NCBI GenBank assembly: GCA_903877165.1
Contig: CAIRCU010000009.1
Coordinates: forward strand, 57,708-121,707
Direction of reading: 5' to 3'
DNA length: 64,000 nucleotides
From: Methanobacteriota archaeon
Lineage (GTDB): Archaea; Thermoplasmatota; E2; DHVEG-1
Shown piece after piece: positions 22,461 to 32,445 of this stretch. A model generated the notes under the pieces. It did not search any database. It was not told the origin of the DNA and saw nothing but the letters and a program-made list of their open reading frames with translations. Each line of letters begins with the position of its first letter. Within the stretch, counting starts at the first letter, position 1. The position numbers and the translations under genes are program-made.

Positions 22461-24107
22461 ATGAAGAAATGTCTGGCTGTTGGAATCATCCTCTTGTTCA
22501 TTGGTTCAATAGTTCCTCCTCTATTCAGCCAAGCATCGCCTTCCATGCAAAGAAATGAAACCGATACAATGGCCAGTGAATTATACATAACCGATTGGCA
22601 TGTTAGCCACGGCAACTTAACATCAGCCGTTCTTAAATCATACCCTGGGTCAAGTGGAAGGTCATTGGTAAATAATTTGCCTACTGAAACGACCTTGTTC
22701 TCAGGAGGACCGATGGATTCCCCATGGCCAATGCTCAGCCATGATAGCGTTCATTCCGGCAGAAGCCAATATAGTACGGAAAACAATCCTGGGACAGAAC
22801 TGTGGCAGATTCACGGAGAATCCGCAGGGGAAGTGTGGAGTTCAGCAGTCATCGATAAGAACGGGACAATTTATTTTGGCACACTCGGTTCCGATTCAGG
22901 TCTGTACGCCATGAATCCTAACGGGACAGTAAAATGGAAATATCGTGCCTCTGCTTTAATCTGGTCCACACCCGCTATAGCAGAGGATGGAACGATCTAT
23001 TTTGGAACATGGGGTTCTTCGCGTGATTCGTCTTTCCTTGCTTTATACCCGAATGGGAAATTGAAATGGTCGTATGCATCCGCGAACTCGAACTCCCCAA
23101 ATATCGGAGTGGATGGCACCATCTACTATGGTGGGGATAATGGGTTCATCTATGCGTTGAATCCTAATGGAACCACAAAATGGTATTATCATACCGGCTA
23201 CGACGTCATGGGCTGCCCAGCGATAGGTAGTGACGGCACCATCTACGTCGGCTCCGGTGATTGCTATCTGTATGCGATGTATCCGAATGGTACGCTTCGC
23301 TGGCGTTTCCTCACGGGTAGCTACATCAAGGGATCCGCATCCATAGCCCCCGACGGCACGATCTATGTGCCAAGCTTCGACGACTACCTTTACGCCCTCA
23401 ATCCAGATGGGACATTGCGATGGAAGGCATATACCGGTGCCAGTATCGCGGGTGCCGGGGTCGCCCTGGGCGCTGATGGCACGATCTACATCGGCACCGA
23501 GCAGCTCCGGGCATTCTACCCCAATGGTACTTTGAAGTGGTGCACCGACGTGCAAGGCTCAGTCTACGCTACCGTTCCTGCGGTCTCCGCGGATGGCACC
23601 ATCTATGTCGACGCTGATGGCGCCCTTGTGGCCGTCAATCCAGACGGGACGGTGAAATGGCGCTCCACGATCTCTAACGAGCAGAGTCATTCATCACCCT
23701 GCATAGGTCCAAACGACCGAGTCTACGTCGGCTCTCGCTATCGAGACTATGGGTATCTCCATGCGTTTGGGCCCGGTGTGCCGAAGAAAATCGAGGTCCT
23801 TGAGCCAATACAAGGACATCTTTACTTCTTCAACCATAATCTCGGGCGGACACTACGCAATAAAACCATCGTCATTGGTTCGGTAACAATTAAAGTAAAG
23901 GTCTATAGCCCTGAAGATTTAATCAAAGTCTCCTTCTCCACCGATTACTTCCTTGTTTCCGTTACAAGTCCACCGTACGAATGGACAATGAACCAAAGCT
24001 ACGGAACCAAACTATTGCTGAAAGACACCATCGCCGCCGTCGCGTACTACAAAGGCGGCTGCTCCTGGACCGAGGCCATACCCATGGTCTACTTCCATTT
24101 GTTCTAA
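22461..24107 (+). CDS. exported PQQ-like beta-propeller surface protein
   Basis: Signal peptide MKKCLAVGIILLFIGSIVPPLFSQ; about 8 repeats of DGTIYxGxxxxxLYAxxPNGTLKWxx. Confidence 0.9.
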   Translation: MKKCLAVGIILLFIGSIVPPLFSQASPSMQRNETDTMASELYITDWHVSHGNLTSAVLKSYPGSSGRSLVNNLPTETTLFSGGPMDSPWPMLSHDSVHSGRSQYSTENNPGTELWQIHGESAGEVWSSAVIDKNGTIYFGTLGSDSGLYAMNPNGTVKWKYRASALIWSTPAIAEDGTIYFGTWGSSRDSSFLALYPNGKLKWSYASANSNSPNIGVDGTIYYGGDNGFIYALNPNGTTKWYYHTGYDVMGCPAIGSDGTIYVGSGDCYLYAMYPNGTLRWRFLTGSYIKGSASIAPDGTIYVPSFDDYLYALNPDGTLRWKAYTGASIAGAGVALGADGTIYIGTEQLRAFYPNGTLKWCTDVQGSVYATVPAVSADGTIYVDADGALVAVNPDGTVKWRSTISNEQSHSSPCIGPNDRVYVGSRYRDYGYLHAFGPGVPKKIEVLEPIQGHLYFFNHNLGRTLRNKTIVIGSVTIKVKVYSPEDLIKVSFSTDYFLVSVTSPPYEWTMNQSYGTKLLLKDTIAAVAYYKGGCSWTEAIPMVYFHLF

Positions 24108-24589
24108 GAGAAACCAGTGTAACCGGAGATCTCGGTGAAGACGGATAAAAAGGTCTTCAATAGAGCCTAGAGAACCGCATCGAAGCGAAAGGATGTATCC
24201 AAATCAATCAGAATAGCGTTTAATGCCTTGAAGAATCGCAATTCGATCACTTTTTTTCTCCATACCATTTCAAAGATGAAAAGAGTTGAGCTTCGAACTG
24301 GAGTCCCCTTCCGTGCACTTTTTTTTTACCACTTTACTTACCTAAAATAATGCCAACCATCGCAAACAGAAGGGAGCAACAACTAATCCTCACAACCAAT
24401 ACCGATTGATTGGCTTCGACCAGATGGGGAATTTATAATCATTGGGCAGATTCAGGCTAAAACTATTTATATGGTGAGCCCGCATGAGGGTTACGAAAAC
24501 ACGGTTTAAACAGCACGATAGCCCAGACCTTTCCATACCCAGAGGAGTGAAGCCTTATAGGGGAGAATGACGCGCCAGTAAAACTTACG

Positions 24590-25540
24590 ATGAAACAGCC
24601 GTACGGAAAAACACGATTCCTCTCCAGAAAATTCCGGGCGTACCTCGACCTGCTCCGACCCTTCACCCTGCTCGCACCCTTTTTCGTCTCTATGTTCATC
24701 ATGTTCGCCAGCTTCGTCTCCACCTATCAGTTCAAAAACTACCCGTCGAACTGGTGGATCACGATCGGCCAGGCGAGCCTGACGCTTGCATTCCTCAACG
24801 GCGCCAGCAACGCACTCAATCAATCCACGGACGTCGAGTCCGACAAGATCTCCAAGCCGTACCGACCCATCCCCAGAGGACTCGTGGAAAAGGAAGAAGC
24901 CCAGAGCATCGCGTACCTCCTGTACCTCTTCGCACTCCTACGAGCGGTCACGATTAACCTGTGGTTCGGCGTCTTCGTCTTCCTCATCATGATGTTCACG
25001 GTCGTCTACAGCCTCCCGCCACGGATGAAACGCTTCCTGTTCATCAACCAAGTCTGGGTCGCCATACCACGAGGCCTCTTCGCGATCCTCGCCTCCTGGA
25101 GCGTCTTCGGCAACCCCTTCCAGCCCGTCCCCCTGCTCATCGGCGGCATCGCCATGGTCTACTTCATGGGCGCCATGACCACCAAGGACATCGTCGACTG
25201 CGAGGCGGACCGCAAAACCGGCACCCGGACCCTCATCAACACCTTCGGCCTCAAGAAAGCCGCGTACATCAGCCTCCCGTTCCTCATCCTCCCGTTCGCC
25301 ACCATCCCCGTGTTCATCCACTTCGACATCCTCAAACCCTACTTCCTCCCCCTCATCATCTTCATGATCCCCGCGTTCTTCGTCTTCTACCTCATGCTCA
25401 AGCAGCACGAGAACCAGACCATGGAGAACGTCTCCGCCTGGTCCCTGATGTACCTCACCTATCTCTTCTACGCGATCAGCTTCACCACACTCATTATTCT
25501 TGGGGAAATGGGCTACATCCCCTTCTTCCCCCACATCTAA
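24590..25540 (+). CDS. UbiA-family prenyltransferase
   Basis: NGASNALNQSTDVESDKISKPYRPIPRGLV and TTKDIVDCEADRKTGTRTL Asp-rich motifs; polytopic. Confidence 0.92.
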   Translation: MKQPYGKTRFLSRKFRAYLDLLRPFTLLAPFFVSMFIMFASFVSTYQFKNYPSNWWITIGQASLTLAFLNGASNALNQSTDVESDKISKPYRPIPRGLVEKEEAQSIAYLLYLFALLRAVTINLWFGVFVFLIMMFTVVYSLPPRMKRFLFINQVWVAIPRGLFAILASWSVFGNPFQPVPLLIGGIAMVYFMGAMTTKDIVDCEADRKTGTRTLINTFGLKKAAYISLPFLILPFATIPVFIHFDILKPYFLPLIIFMIPAFFVFYLMLKQHENQTMENVSAWSLMYLTYLFYAISFTTLIILGEMGYIPFFPHI

Positions 25541-25614
25541 CCCCACATCATTCAGACGTGCACAAGATCAGTCAATCAGGCCACGGCATCGGATGCTGCC
25601 GTCCGAGGACCGGC

Positions 25615-28600
25615 ATGAAGCATACCGCACTCGCCATCATTCTCATCCTGGGGCTGCTGCTGCCCTGTGTCGCAGTCCACTCCAGAGCAGCGGACGACAC
25701 CCTTCCAGCCTGGAACAAAAACTTCCCAAAAAGCCAAGAAATACTAGTCCCGATTGACACGAGCCTGACCCGCGCGAAAGGCCAACCCATCGACCTGCCT
25801 GTCGCCTTCCATAGCCCCTGCTGGACCAAGGACCCGCTCGCGACCTCCATCCGGATCGCCTGCTGGAACGGCACCGGCTACAGCGAGCTGCCGTCCCAGA
25901 TCTACAACCTCGTCGCCAACGACAGCACCCACATCAGATCCTGCAACGTCGTCTTCCTCGTCCCACCGTCAGCCAACGGCCTGGAGCGCTACTTCCTGTT
26001 CTACAGCCCGAACCAGACCCAGCCCACCACCTACCCTGACCACCTCCAAATCGTGGACCAGACCTACCAGTTCTCCCCCATCAAAGAGATCAGCGCCCAA
26101 GCCCAGTTCTACGGCATCATCGAGGACAACTACGACGTCTTCGGCATCGGACAGGAAGGCAAGATCCTCGACAGGGCCTGCGCCCAGGTCGTCGTCAAAC
26201 AGCCCAAGCACACCACCCACTTCGACGCCCTCAACGCAGACCAGTTCGTCAGCTTCGCGTTCTCCTACTATTACGGCTCAGACGAAAAAGACGAAAGCTC
26301 CTCAGACCAAGTCTTCATCGACAAAAAAATCCTCGTGGACGGCACCCTCATGGTCAGCGTCCTGATCACCAGCCAATCCAACCTCGGCGACATCCGCACC
26401 ACCAACGAATACCGCTACTACTACACACCCGGCGACGACAAACACCTTTACGTCCACGCCTCCCACCAGATGCTCAAGGCCGCCACCGTCACAGGCATGG
26501 ATAACATCGACGGCCGCTTCGGCTCCATCATCAGCGTCCAAGCACGCAGCAGCACCATCGACAGCCTCAACATGGGCATCATCTCCCCGCTCCTCGACTT
26601 CAACAGCACCACCCTGCCCATCGAAGAATACCAGATGGACCAGAACCCGGAGACCACGGACCGCGAATGGATCATCCCATACCAGGACAACGCAGACCTC
26701 GGACCACAGGCCTGGATCTCCTACGGTAACGGACCCGTAGGCCGCGCGAACGCCGTCATCTTCGCCGGCAACACCGGCCTCATCAAAACAGGCAGCGGCG
26801 AACAGGACGGCATCTCCCTCAAAGTCTGCGAAAAACAGTACTTCAACTTCCTCGGCACCCAAGTCGACTACGCCTCCCTCAACTTCGGCCGAAACTCGTA
26901 CGACCCCGCCACCGGCCATGACACCAGCATCCCCGCCAACCTCCTCGTCCAATTCGACGCCGAAACCTTCTACTCCGAGACCGGCGGCTACCTCGCCACC
27001 CAGCAGGAAGCCAGCCTCTTCCAAGCCCTCATCCACAGACACATCCAGCCACCCACCCCACCGCAGAACGCCACCCACTTCAACCTCACGGTCAACGCCT
27101 CCTTTGGCGGCACCTTCCTCGCCTTCCCATGGCTCGGCCAACACACGGGCAGCTCCTTCCCCGCCGTCACCATGGACCTCTTCCGCAACGGCACCTACCT
27201 CTCCACCCAGCAGGCGAACCGCTCCCTCCTCACCAACGCCACCGCTCGCTTCACCAACATCACCACCGGACGGTACCTCATCAGAGTCTCCCTCAACGTC
27301 GCCAACTCCCGCTACGTCATCGGCGCCAGCATCCTCACCCTCAACAGAACCACCACCACCCAGATCATCTGCACCTGGGAACGAGCGGTCAAAATCACGG
27401 TGCTGAACCAAAACAACCGCGGCATCCCCCAAGTCACCATCCGCCTCCAGAACAAAGACGGGGTCGTCTTCGACCATAACATCACGGACGCCACCGGCAT
27501 CCTCACCCTACGAGCCCCATACAACGCCAACGACTCCTACACCGTCGCCGCCCTCTACAAGGAGCGACCCATCTACACCGCAAGCCTCCCAGTCACCATC
27601 CAATACGCGACCGCCAGCATCACCCTCCCGCTGTACAACCTCTCCATCAAAGTCGTGGACGCACTCAACCTCCTCCCCGCCGTCAACATCACCCCGCTCC
27701 TCAGCATCACCACCGGAAACCAGACCACAGACATCACCCCAGACTCCACCGACGGCACCTACTACCACTTCACCAACCTCCTCGCCGACAACTACACCGC
27801 CGAAGTCCCCTACCGTAGCCACCTCGACAGCCTCCCCGTCCGCATCCCACGAGACGGCCCCGCCATCCAACTCCAATTCACCCAGACCTACCCGGTCTCA
27901 CTCGACATCTACGACCAACGCGGCAACCCCATCGGCACCTCAAGCATCCTCCTCAAAGTCCTCAGAGACGACACACAGGTCTACAGCTCCCTTAAACACA
28001 CCTTCTTCCTACCCCCCGCACACTACCAGATCCTCCTCTACGACCAAGAGAAACTGGTCGCAACGAAAACCATTGACCTCACCAACGAACACCACACCGC
28101 CATCGTCACCTCCCTCGACCCACCACTCCCACCCTACATCATCGCCGTCAGCGTCACTATCTTCCTCCTCGTCGCACTCCTCACCGTCCTGCGGAAAACC
28201 CGCCTGCGCACCCTCTGCCTCGCCGCCACATTCTGCCTCGCGCTGCTCGCCATCATCACGCCATGGTGGGAACTCACGGGCACCAGTACAACGCCGTCCA
28301 TCAGCCGGCACATCGCCATGTACATCCAACCCGGCACCCTCGTAGAAACCATCACAAACCAGACTGCTACTCAGCGGACAATCTCCGAAATGCCCGCACA
28401 GTTCACCACGTTCCTCAACCTCGTCATCATCGCCCTCACCCTCACCTGCATCCTTGCGGCCATCACCGCCGTTATCTCGCTTTCTAAAAAACTTCGCGTC
28501 AGCATGGTTGCGCAGGTCATCCTCATTATCCTGCTTGCCGGCACCACTATCCTGTACGTCTACGGAACCTCGATCCTCACCGAAATCGGCATCGGATCAC

Positions 28601-28782
28601 TCCAAGGCTCAGGACCACTCCCTGTGATAATCAACGACGTTGATTACACCATAACATCGACCTGGGGACTCAGTAGCGGATACTACCTCATCATCCTCTC
28701 GATCCTGACGGCCGCGGCTGGCTTCGTCCTTACACTGCTTGACTGGCGAAAGACGAAACAATCGTCAAACACGCAAAGCTGA
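25615..28782 (+). CDS. large exported protein with Ig-like/CarboxypepD-reg-like repeats and C-terminal TM bundle, unknown function
   Basis: Start ATG at 25615 (MKHTALAIILILGLLLPCVAVHSRAADD signal); the listed 24961 start is out of context. 1055 aa; several hydrophobic segments near the C-terminus. Confidence 0.8.
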   Translation: MKHTALAIILILGLLLPCVAVHSRAADDTLPAWNKNFPKSQEILVPIDTSLTRAKGQPIDLPVAFHSPCWTKDPLATSIRIACWNGTGYSELPSQIYNLVANDSTHIRSCNVVFLVPPSANGLERYFLFYSPNQTQPTTYPDHLQIVDQTYQFSPIKEISAQAQFYGIIEDNYDVFGIGQEGKILDRACAQVVVKQPKHTTHFDALNADQFVSFAFSYYYGSDEKDESSSDQVFIDKKILVDGTLMVSVLITSQSNLGDIRTTNEYRYYYTPGDDKHLYVHASHQMLKAATVTGMDNIDGRFGSIISVQARSSTIDSLNMGIISPLLDFNSTTLPIEEYQMDQNPETTDREWIIPYQDNADLGPQAWISYGNGPVGRANAVIFAGNTGLIKTGSGEQDGISLKVCEKQYFNFLGTQVDYASLNFGRNSYDPATGHDTSIPANLLVQFDAETFYSETGGYLATQQEASLFQALIHRHIQPPTPPQNATHFNLTVNASFGGTFLAFPWLGQHTGSSFPAVTMDLFRNGTYLSTQQANRSLLTNATARFTNITTGRYLIRVSLNVANSRYVIGASILTLNRTTTTQIICTWERAVKITVLNQNNRGIPQVTIRLQNKDGVVFDHNITDATGILTLRAPYNANDSYTVAALYKERPIYTASLPVTIQYATASITLPLYNLSIKVVDALNLLPAVNITPLLSITTGNQTTDITPDSTDGTYYHFTNLLADNYTAEVPYRSHLDSLPVRIPRDGPAIQLQFTQTYPVSLDIYDQRGNPIGTSSILLKVLRDDTQVYSSLKHTFFLPPAHYQILLYDQEKLVATKTIDLTNEHHTAIVTSLDPPLPPYIIAVSVTIFLLVALLTVLRKTRLRTLCLAATFCLALLAIITPWWELTGTSTTPSISRHIAMYIQPGTLVETITNQTATQRTISEMPAQFTTFLNLVIIALTLTCILAAITAVISLSKKLRVSMVAQVILIILLAGTTILYVYGTSILTEIGIGSLQGSGPLPVIINDVDYTITSTWGLSSGYYLIILSILTAAAGFVLTLLDWRKTKQSSNTQS

Positions 28783-29635
28783 TCGTAAAAAAGAAATACG
28801 TCACATACATCGCCAGCCACGCGTTCGTATTTTCCCAGGACCGGCTCCGAGACCCACGCAGCAACAACACCCCTATAAGGACGCCGCACAGCATCAGCCC
28901 AGCCAACGCCATGAACACTCCTGGAAGGACTCCGAGGAGGACCAACGGAATCACCGCGGCGAACGAAGCCACCATAATTCCAGTGGACACCACCGCAGTC
29001 GTCTGTACTCCAACCACGTTACACAAGGTATGCGTCCCCACCGTCCGGTCCGCAGCTGCATCCAGTACATCTTTCGTCGCCGTCACACCGAACAAGAACG
29101 CAGAGGCGATACCCCCAATCGCCAGTGGCAGACTCTGGAAAGGATCAGCAAACACGCTCCAGGAGGCGAGAATTCCTAACATACCGCGAGGTAGGGCTAC
29201 CCACAATTGGTTGACCACAAGGAACCGCTTCATCCGCGGTCCTAACGAATACGTCACCGTGAACAATGTGATACCGATCACAAAACCAGCGAACAGAAAG
29301 TTGACGAGGAATGCGCAGCCGATTGCGACACCGTAGAGCAGCAACGCAATCCAATAGGCTTCTCGTACTGTGACCAGTCGCTGGGGCAGCGGCCGATACG
29401 GTTTTGACAGGCAGTCCTCCTGAAAATCAGCGGCCTGGTTCAACGCGTTCGATGCCCCGTTCAGCACCGCGAGGCACAAGCACGCAGGCACCATGGACCA
29501 GAATAACGAGAGTAACGGAAGGGAATGAGTCGAAGCATACACATAGCTAGCCGTCATAACGCTGAGGCTGACAATTAAGGGAGCAAGCAGAGTGAACGGC
29601 CGTAACAGAATCAAATAACGCCGAATCTTCCTCAT
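28730..29635 (-). CDS. UbiA-family prenyltransferase, paralogue of 24590-25540
   Basis: YLILLRPFTLLAPLIVS..NGASNALNQAADFQEDCLSKPYRPLPQRLV..TATKDVLDAAADRTVGTHTL. Confidence 0.92.
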   Translation of the reverse strand: MRKIRRYLILLRPFTLLAPLIVSLSVMTASYVYASTHSLPLLSLFWSMVPACLCLAVLNGASNALNQAADFQEDCLSKPYRPLPQRLVTVREAYWIALLLYGVAIGCAFLVNFLFAGFVIGITLFTVTYSLGPRMKRFLVVNQLWVALPRGMLGILASWSVFADPFQSLPLAIGGIASAFLFGVTATKDVLDAAADRTVGTHTLCNVVGVQTTAVVSTGIMVASFAAVIPLVLLGVLPGVFMALAGLMLCGVLIGVLLLRGSRSRSWENTNAWLAMYVTYFFFTISFACLTIVSSFASQAV

Positions 29636-29701
29636 CAGTACCCACGTTCAGTTCTTCAATCTTATAAAGCTATCTTGACAGCTGGTGTCCAAAAAACCGA
29701 T

Positions 29702-30196
29702 TTAGTGGGTCTTCAGCCGATCCTGCCCATGGACTTCACGGATGATAGTAGCGACGGGCGGCGGGACGAGCGACGCCCAGCGTCCGCCCGAGGCCAGACG
29801 CCGGCGGATCTCATGACCGGAGTACTGCTCGCGTTTATACATCGTGGTCCGTTTCACGGTGTACCCTTGTTCTGTGAACAGCCGGCAGGTTTCCGGATTG
29901 TTGGAGATCACGACGTCGAAGTCGTTAACGTAGCTGAGGACATGGTTCACCCAGCGGGATGGGTCATTGAGATCCGGGATGGCGACGACGCGGTAGTTCG
30001 CAATCCCCGCTGCAGTAAGCGACCGTGTGATCATCTCGCGGCGTTCCTCATACGAGAAAGGGTTGTCGGCGGTGTGGCTGTATTGCGAAGAGCCCACGCC
30101 GATGATAACATTAGTATACGTTTTACAAAGAGTCTGGATGATATGGAGGTGGCCGTAGTGGAATGGCTGGAACCGGCCGATGAGGAGCGCGTTCAT
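29702..30196 (-). CDS. nadM: archaeal nicotinamide-nucleotide adenylyltransferase
   Basis: MNALLIGRFQPFHYGHLHII, GVGSSQYSHTADNPFSYEERREMI, SGHEIRRRLASGGRW. Confidence 0.92.
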   Translation of the reverse strand: MNALLIGRFQPFHYGHLHIIQTLCKTYTNVIIGVGSSQYSHTADNPFSYEERREMITRSLTAAGIANYRVVAIPDLNDPSRWVNHVLSYVNDFDVVISNNPETCRLFTEQGYTVKRTTMYKREQYSGHEIRRRLASGGRWASLVPPPVATIIREVHGQDRLKTH

Positions 30197-30215
30197 AACC
30201 ATCCCTGTGTCCTGG

Positions 30216-32288
30216 TTAGGGCTGTTGTTTGTCGGAGGGTTTCGCTTCGTGGTACCCGATCTCCGGTCGGGGTTTCTGTTTGTCATCGATTTTGATGATG
30301 GGTGTGGCTTTACGCTCGGATTCCATCTCGACTTTGCCGGTGATCTTCGGGGGTTTCATGAGCCGCAGTTTCTGTAGCAGCTCTTCTTTCCCCGGGCCGA
30401 CTAAGGCGTTCTCCAAGACGTCAGTGAGGGTTTCGACCGGGATGATCTGGATTTTTTCTTTGTAGCGGTCTTCGATGAGGACGTCGTTGAGGTTCTTCTT
30501 CGGAATCAGAACGACGGTCATGCCCGCTTCGGCTGCCGCCTCGATCTTCGCGGTGACGCCGCCGATGGGCAGCACGGTGCCTCGGATGCTGATGGACCCG
30601 GTCATCGCGACGTTCTGCTTGACAGGGACGTTCTCCATCGCGGAGATGACCGCGGTGATCAGCGAGATGCTGGCGCTGTCGCCTTCGACGCCTTCGTAGG
30701 TGCCGATGAACTGGATGTGGATGTCGTGGGTGGAGATGTCGCGGCCCATGTACTTCTTGATGATCGCGGAGATGTTCTGGACGGATTCTTTAGCGATCTC
30801 CCCGAGTTTGCCGGTGGCGATGATTTTGCCTTCGGATTGGGAGCCGGCGGGGGTGACTTCTGCGACGATGGGCAGGACGAGTCCGGAGAACTCACTCATC
30901 GAGGGGTCCGCGGAGTGGACGGCGAGGCCGTTGACGACGCCGACTTCTTCGCCTTCGGTGCGGAAGGAGCGGTAGCTCTTCTGGCCTTCGAGGGCGCGGT
31001 CCGCGACCTGCTGCTCGAGTGAGCGGGCGATGAGTTTCGCTTCGATGACATGGTCCTGGGTGACGAGCTTGTCACCGCGTTCGTACGCTATGTCGCCGGC
31101 GACACGAATCAATCCGCCGAGCTCGCGGAGACGCAGTGAGAGTTTGCCTTTGCGGCCGGCGCGGCGTTGGGCTTCGTGGATGATTTCCCCGACTGCTTCT
31201 TTGTTGAAGTGCGAGATCTTGGAGTCTTTTTTGATTTCCTGGGCGACGAACCGGATGAGTTTGGTGCGGTTCTCCTCGGTGTCGTCCATGGTGCTGTACA
31301 GGTAGGTTTCGTATCCGTACCCGCGGATGCGGGAGCGTAGCGCGGGGTGCATGCCGTTGAGGGCGTCGAGGTTCCCAGCGGAAACGAGGATGAAGTCGCA
31401 GGGTGCAGGCTCGGTCTTGACCATGGCGCCGAAGCTGCGTTCAGACTGCCCGGTGATCTGGAATTTCTTCTCCTGGATCGCGGTGAGGAGGTGTTGCTGT
31501 GAGGGGAGGCTGAGGGTGTTGATTTCGTCGATGTAGAGGACGCCTTTGTGGGCGCGGTGGATCGCTCCTGCTTCGACGAGTTGGTGGGGCGGGGTTTCGA
31601 GTCCTGCGGATTGGAAGGGGTCGTGGCGGACGTCGCCGAGGAGTGCGCCGGAGTGGGCTGCGGTGGCGTCGATGAAGGGTGGGAGGTCGTTTTTCTCGTG
31701 GCCGACAAGGACTTTGGGGATCATTTGTATTTCTTTGCGTTGCGAGAGGCCGCCGCGGGCGATGATGAGGTAGATGAAGACGGCGGCGAAGATGCCGAGG
31801 AGTGCGTATTCGAGGTGTCCGGTGATGAAACCTGCGGCGATGGAGAAGACGACGATCATGAGGACGATGCTGAGCATGAAGTTGTTCTGCTGTTCGACTT
31901 TTTTCTTGGCTTGTTCGCGTTGCGCCCGGATGATGTCTTGGGCTTTGCCGGAGGGGACGACGCGGATGGTGGGGGTGTTGGTGTCCTCGTTGTTGGGGTA
32001 GACGATGATGTCTTCGAGTTCTCCTTTGGGGAGGAACTCGGTCATGGCTCTAGCGATCATGGATTTGCCGGTGCCTGGGTCGCCGATGAGCATGACGTGG
32101 CGTTTCTGCTCCGCTGCTTTCCTGATGATGTTGACGGCCTGGTCTTGTCCGATGACCTGGTCGAGGAGGGAGTCTGGGACTTTGATCTCCTCGGTGGTCT
32201 TGAATTCGACTTTAGTAATCCATTCTTTGATGGGGGGGAGGATTTCGTGTTGCTCGGGCTCCTCGCTCGCTTCGTTACTCCTTATCAT
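30216..32288 (-). CDS. lonB: membrane-anchored ATP-dependent protease LonB
   Basis: Walker [15 protein letters not shown]; two TM helices inserted in ATPase domain; catalytic [16 protein letters not shown] with [15 protein letters not shown]. Confidence 0.95.
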   Translation of the reverse strand: MIRSNEASEEPEQHEILPPIKEWITKVEFKTTEEIKVPDSLLDQVIGQDQAVNIIRKAAEQKRHVMLIGDPGTGKSMIARAMTEFLPKGELEDIIVYPNNEDTNTPTIRVVPSGKAQDIIRAQREQAKKKVEQQNNFMLSIVLMIVVFSIAAGFITGHLEYALLGIFAAVFIYLIIARGGLSQRKEIQMIPKVLVGHEKNDLPPFIDATAAHSGALLGDVRHDPFQSAGLETPPHQLVEAGAIHRAHKGVLYIDEINTLSLPSQQHLLTAIQEKKFQITGQSERSFGAMVKTEPAPCDFILVSAGNLDALNGMHPALRSRIRGYGYETYLYSTMDDTEENRTKLIRFVAQEIKKDSKISHFNKEAVGEIIHEAQRRAGRKGKLSLRLRELGGLIRVAGDIAYERGDKLVTQDHVIEAKLIARSLEQQVADRALEGQKSYRSFRTEGEEVGVVNGLAVHSADPSMSEFSGLVLPIVAEVTPAGSQSEGKIIATGKLGEIAKESVQNISAIIKKYMGRDISTHDIHIQFIGTYEGVEGDSASISLITAVISAMENVPVKQNVAMTGSISIRGTVLPIGGVTAKIEAAAEAGMTVVLIPKKNLNDVLIEDRYKEKIQIIPVETLTDVLENALVGPGKEELLQKLRLMKPPKITGKVEMESERKATPIIKIDDKQKPRPEIGYHEAKPSDKQQP

Positions 32289-32445
32289 ATGGTCCTTCTT
32301 TGCTGGTGAGAGAGTCACTGCATATAAGGCTTATGGATTTTGGGTTTGAATATCTGCGTCTCGTACGGTTTTTTTCCTTGGAATCCGGGTGCATTGGCTA
32401 TCGTTGCCTTTATATTGTCTGTTCTCCTACCACTTCTGTACTCCT

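Noticed and set aside
24961-25614. N-terminal 218 aa of the listed 1273-aa ORF
   Set aside because: Out-of-frame reading of UbiA coding sequence (Pro/His/Arg rich); a signal peptide starts cleanly at ATG 25615.
26302-27477. 391-aa minus-strand ORF rich in V/E/G/D
   Set aside because: Antisense mirror of the 1055-aa exported protein; no recognisable domain, low-complexity composition.
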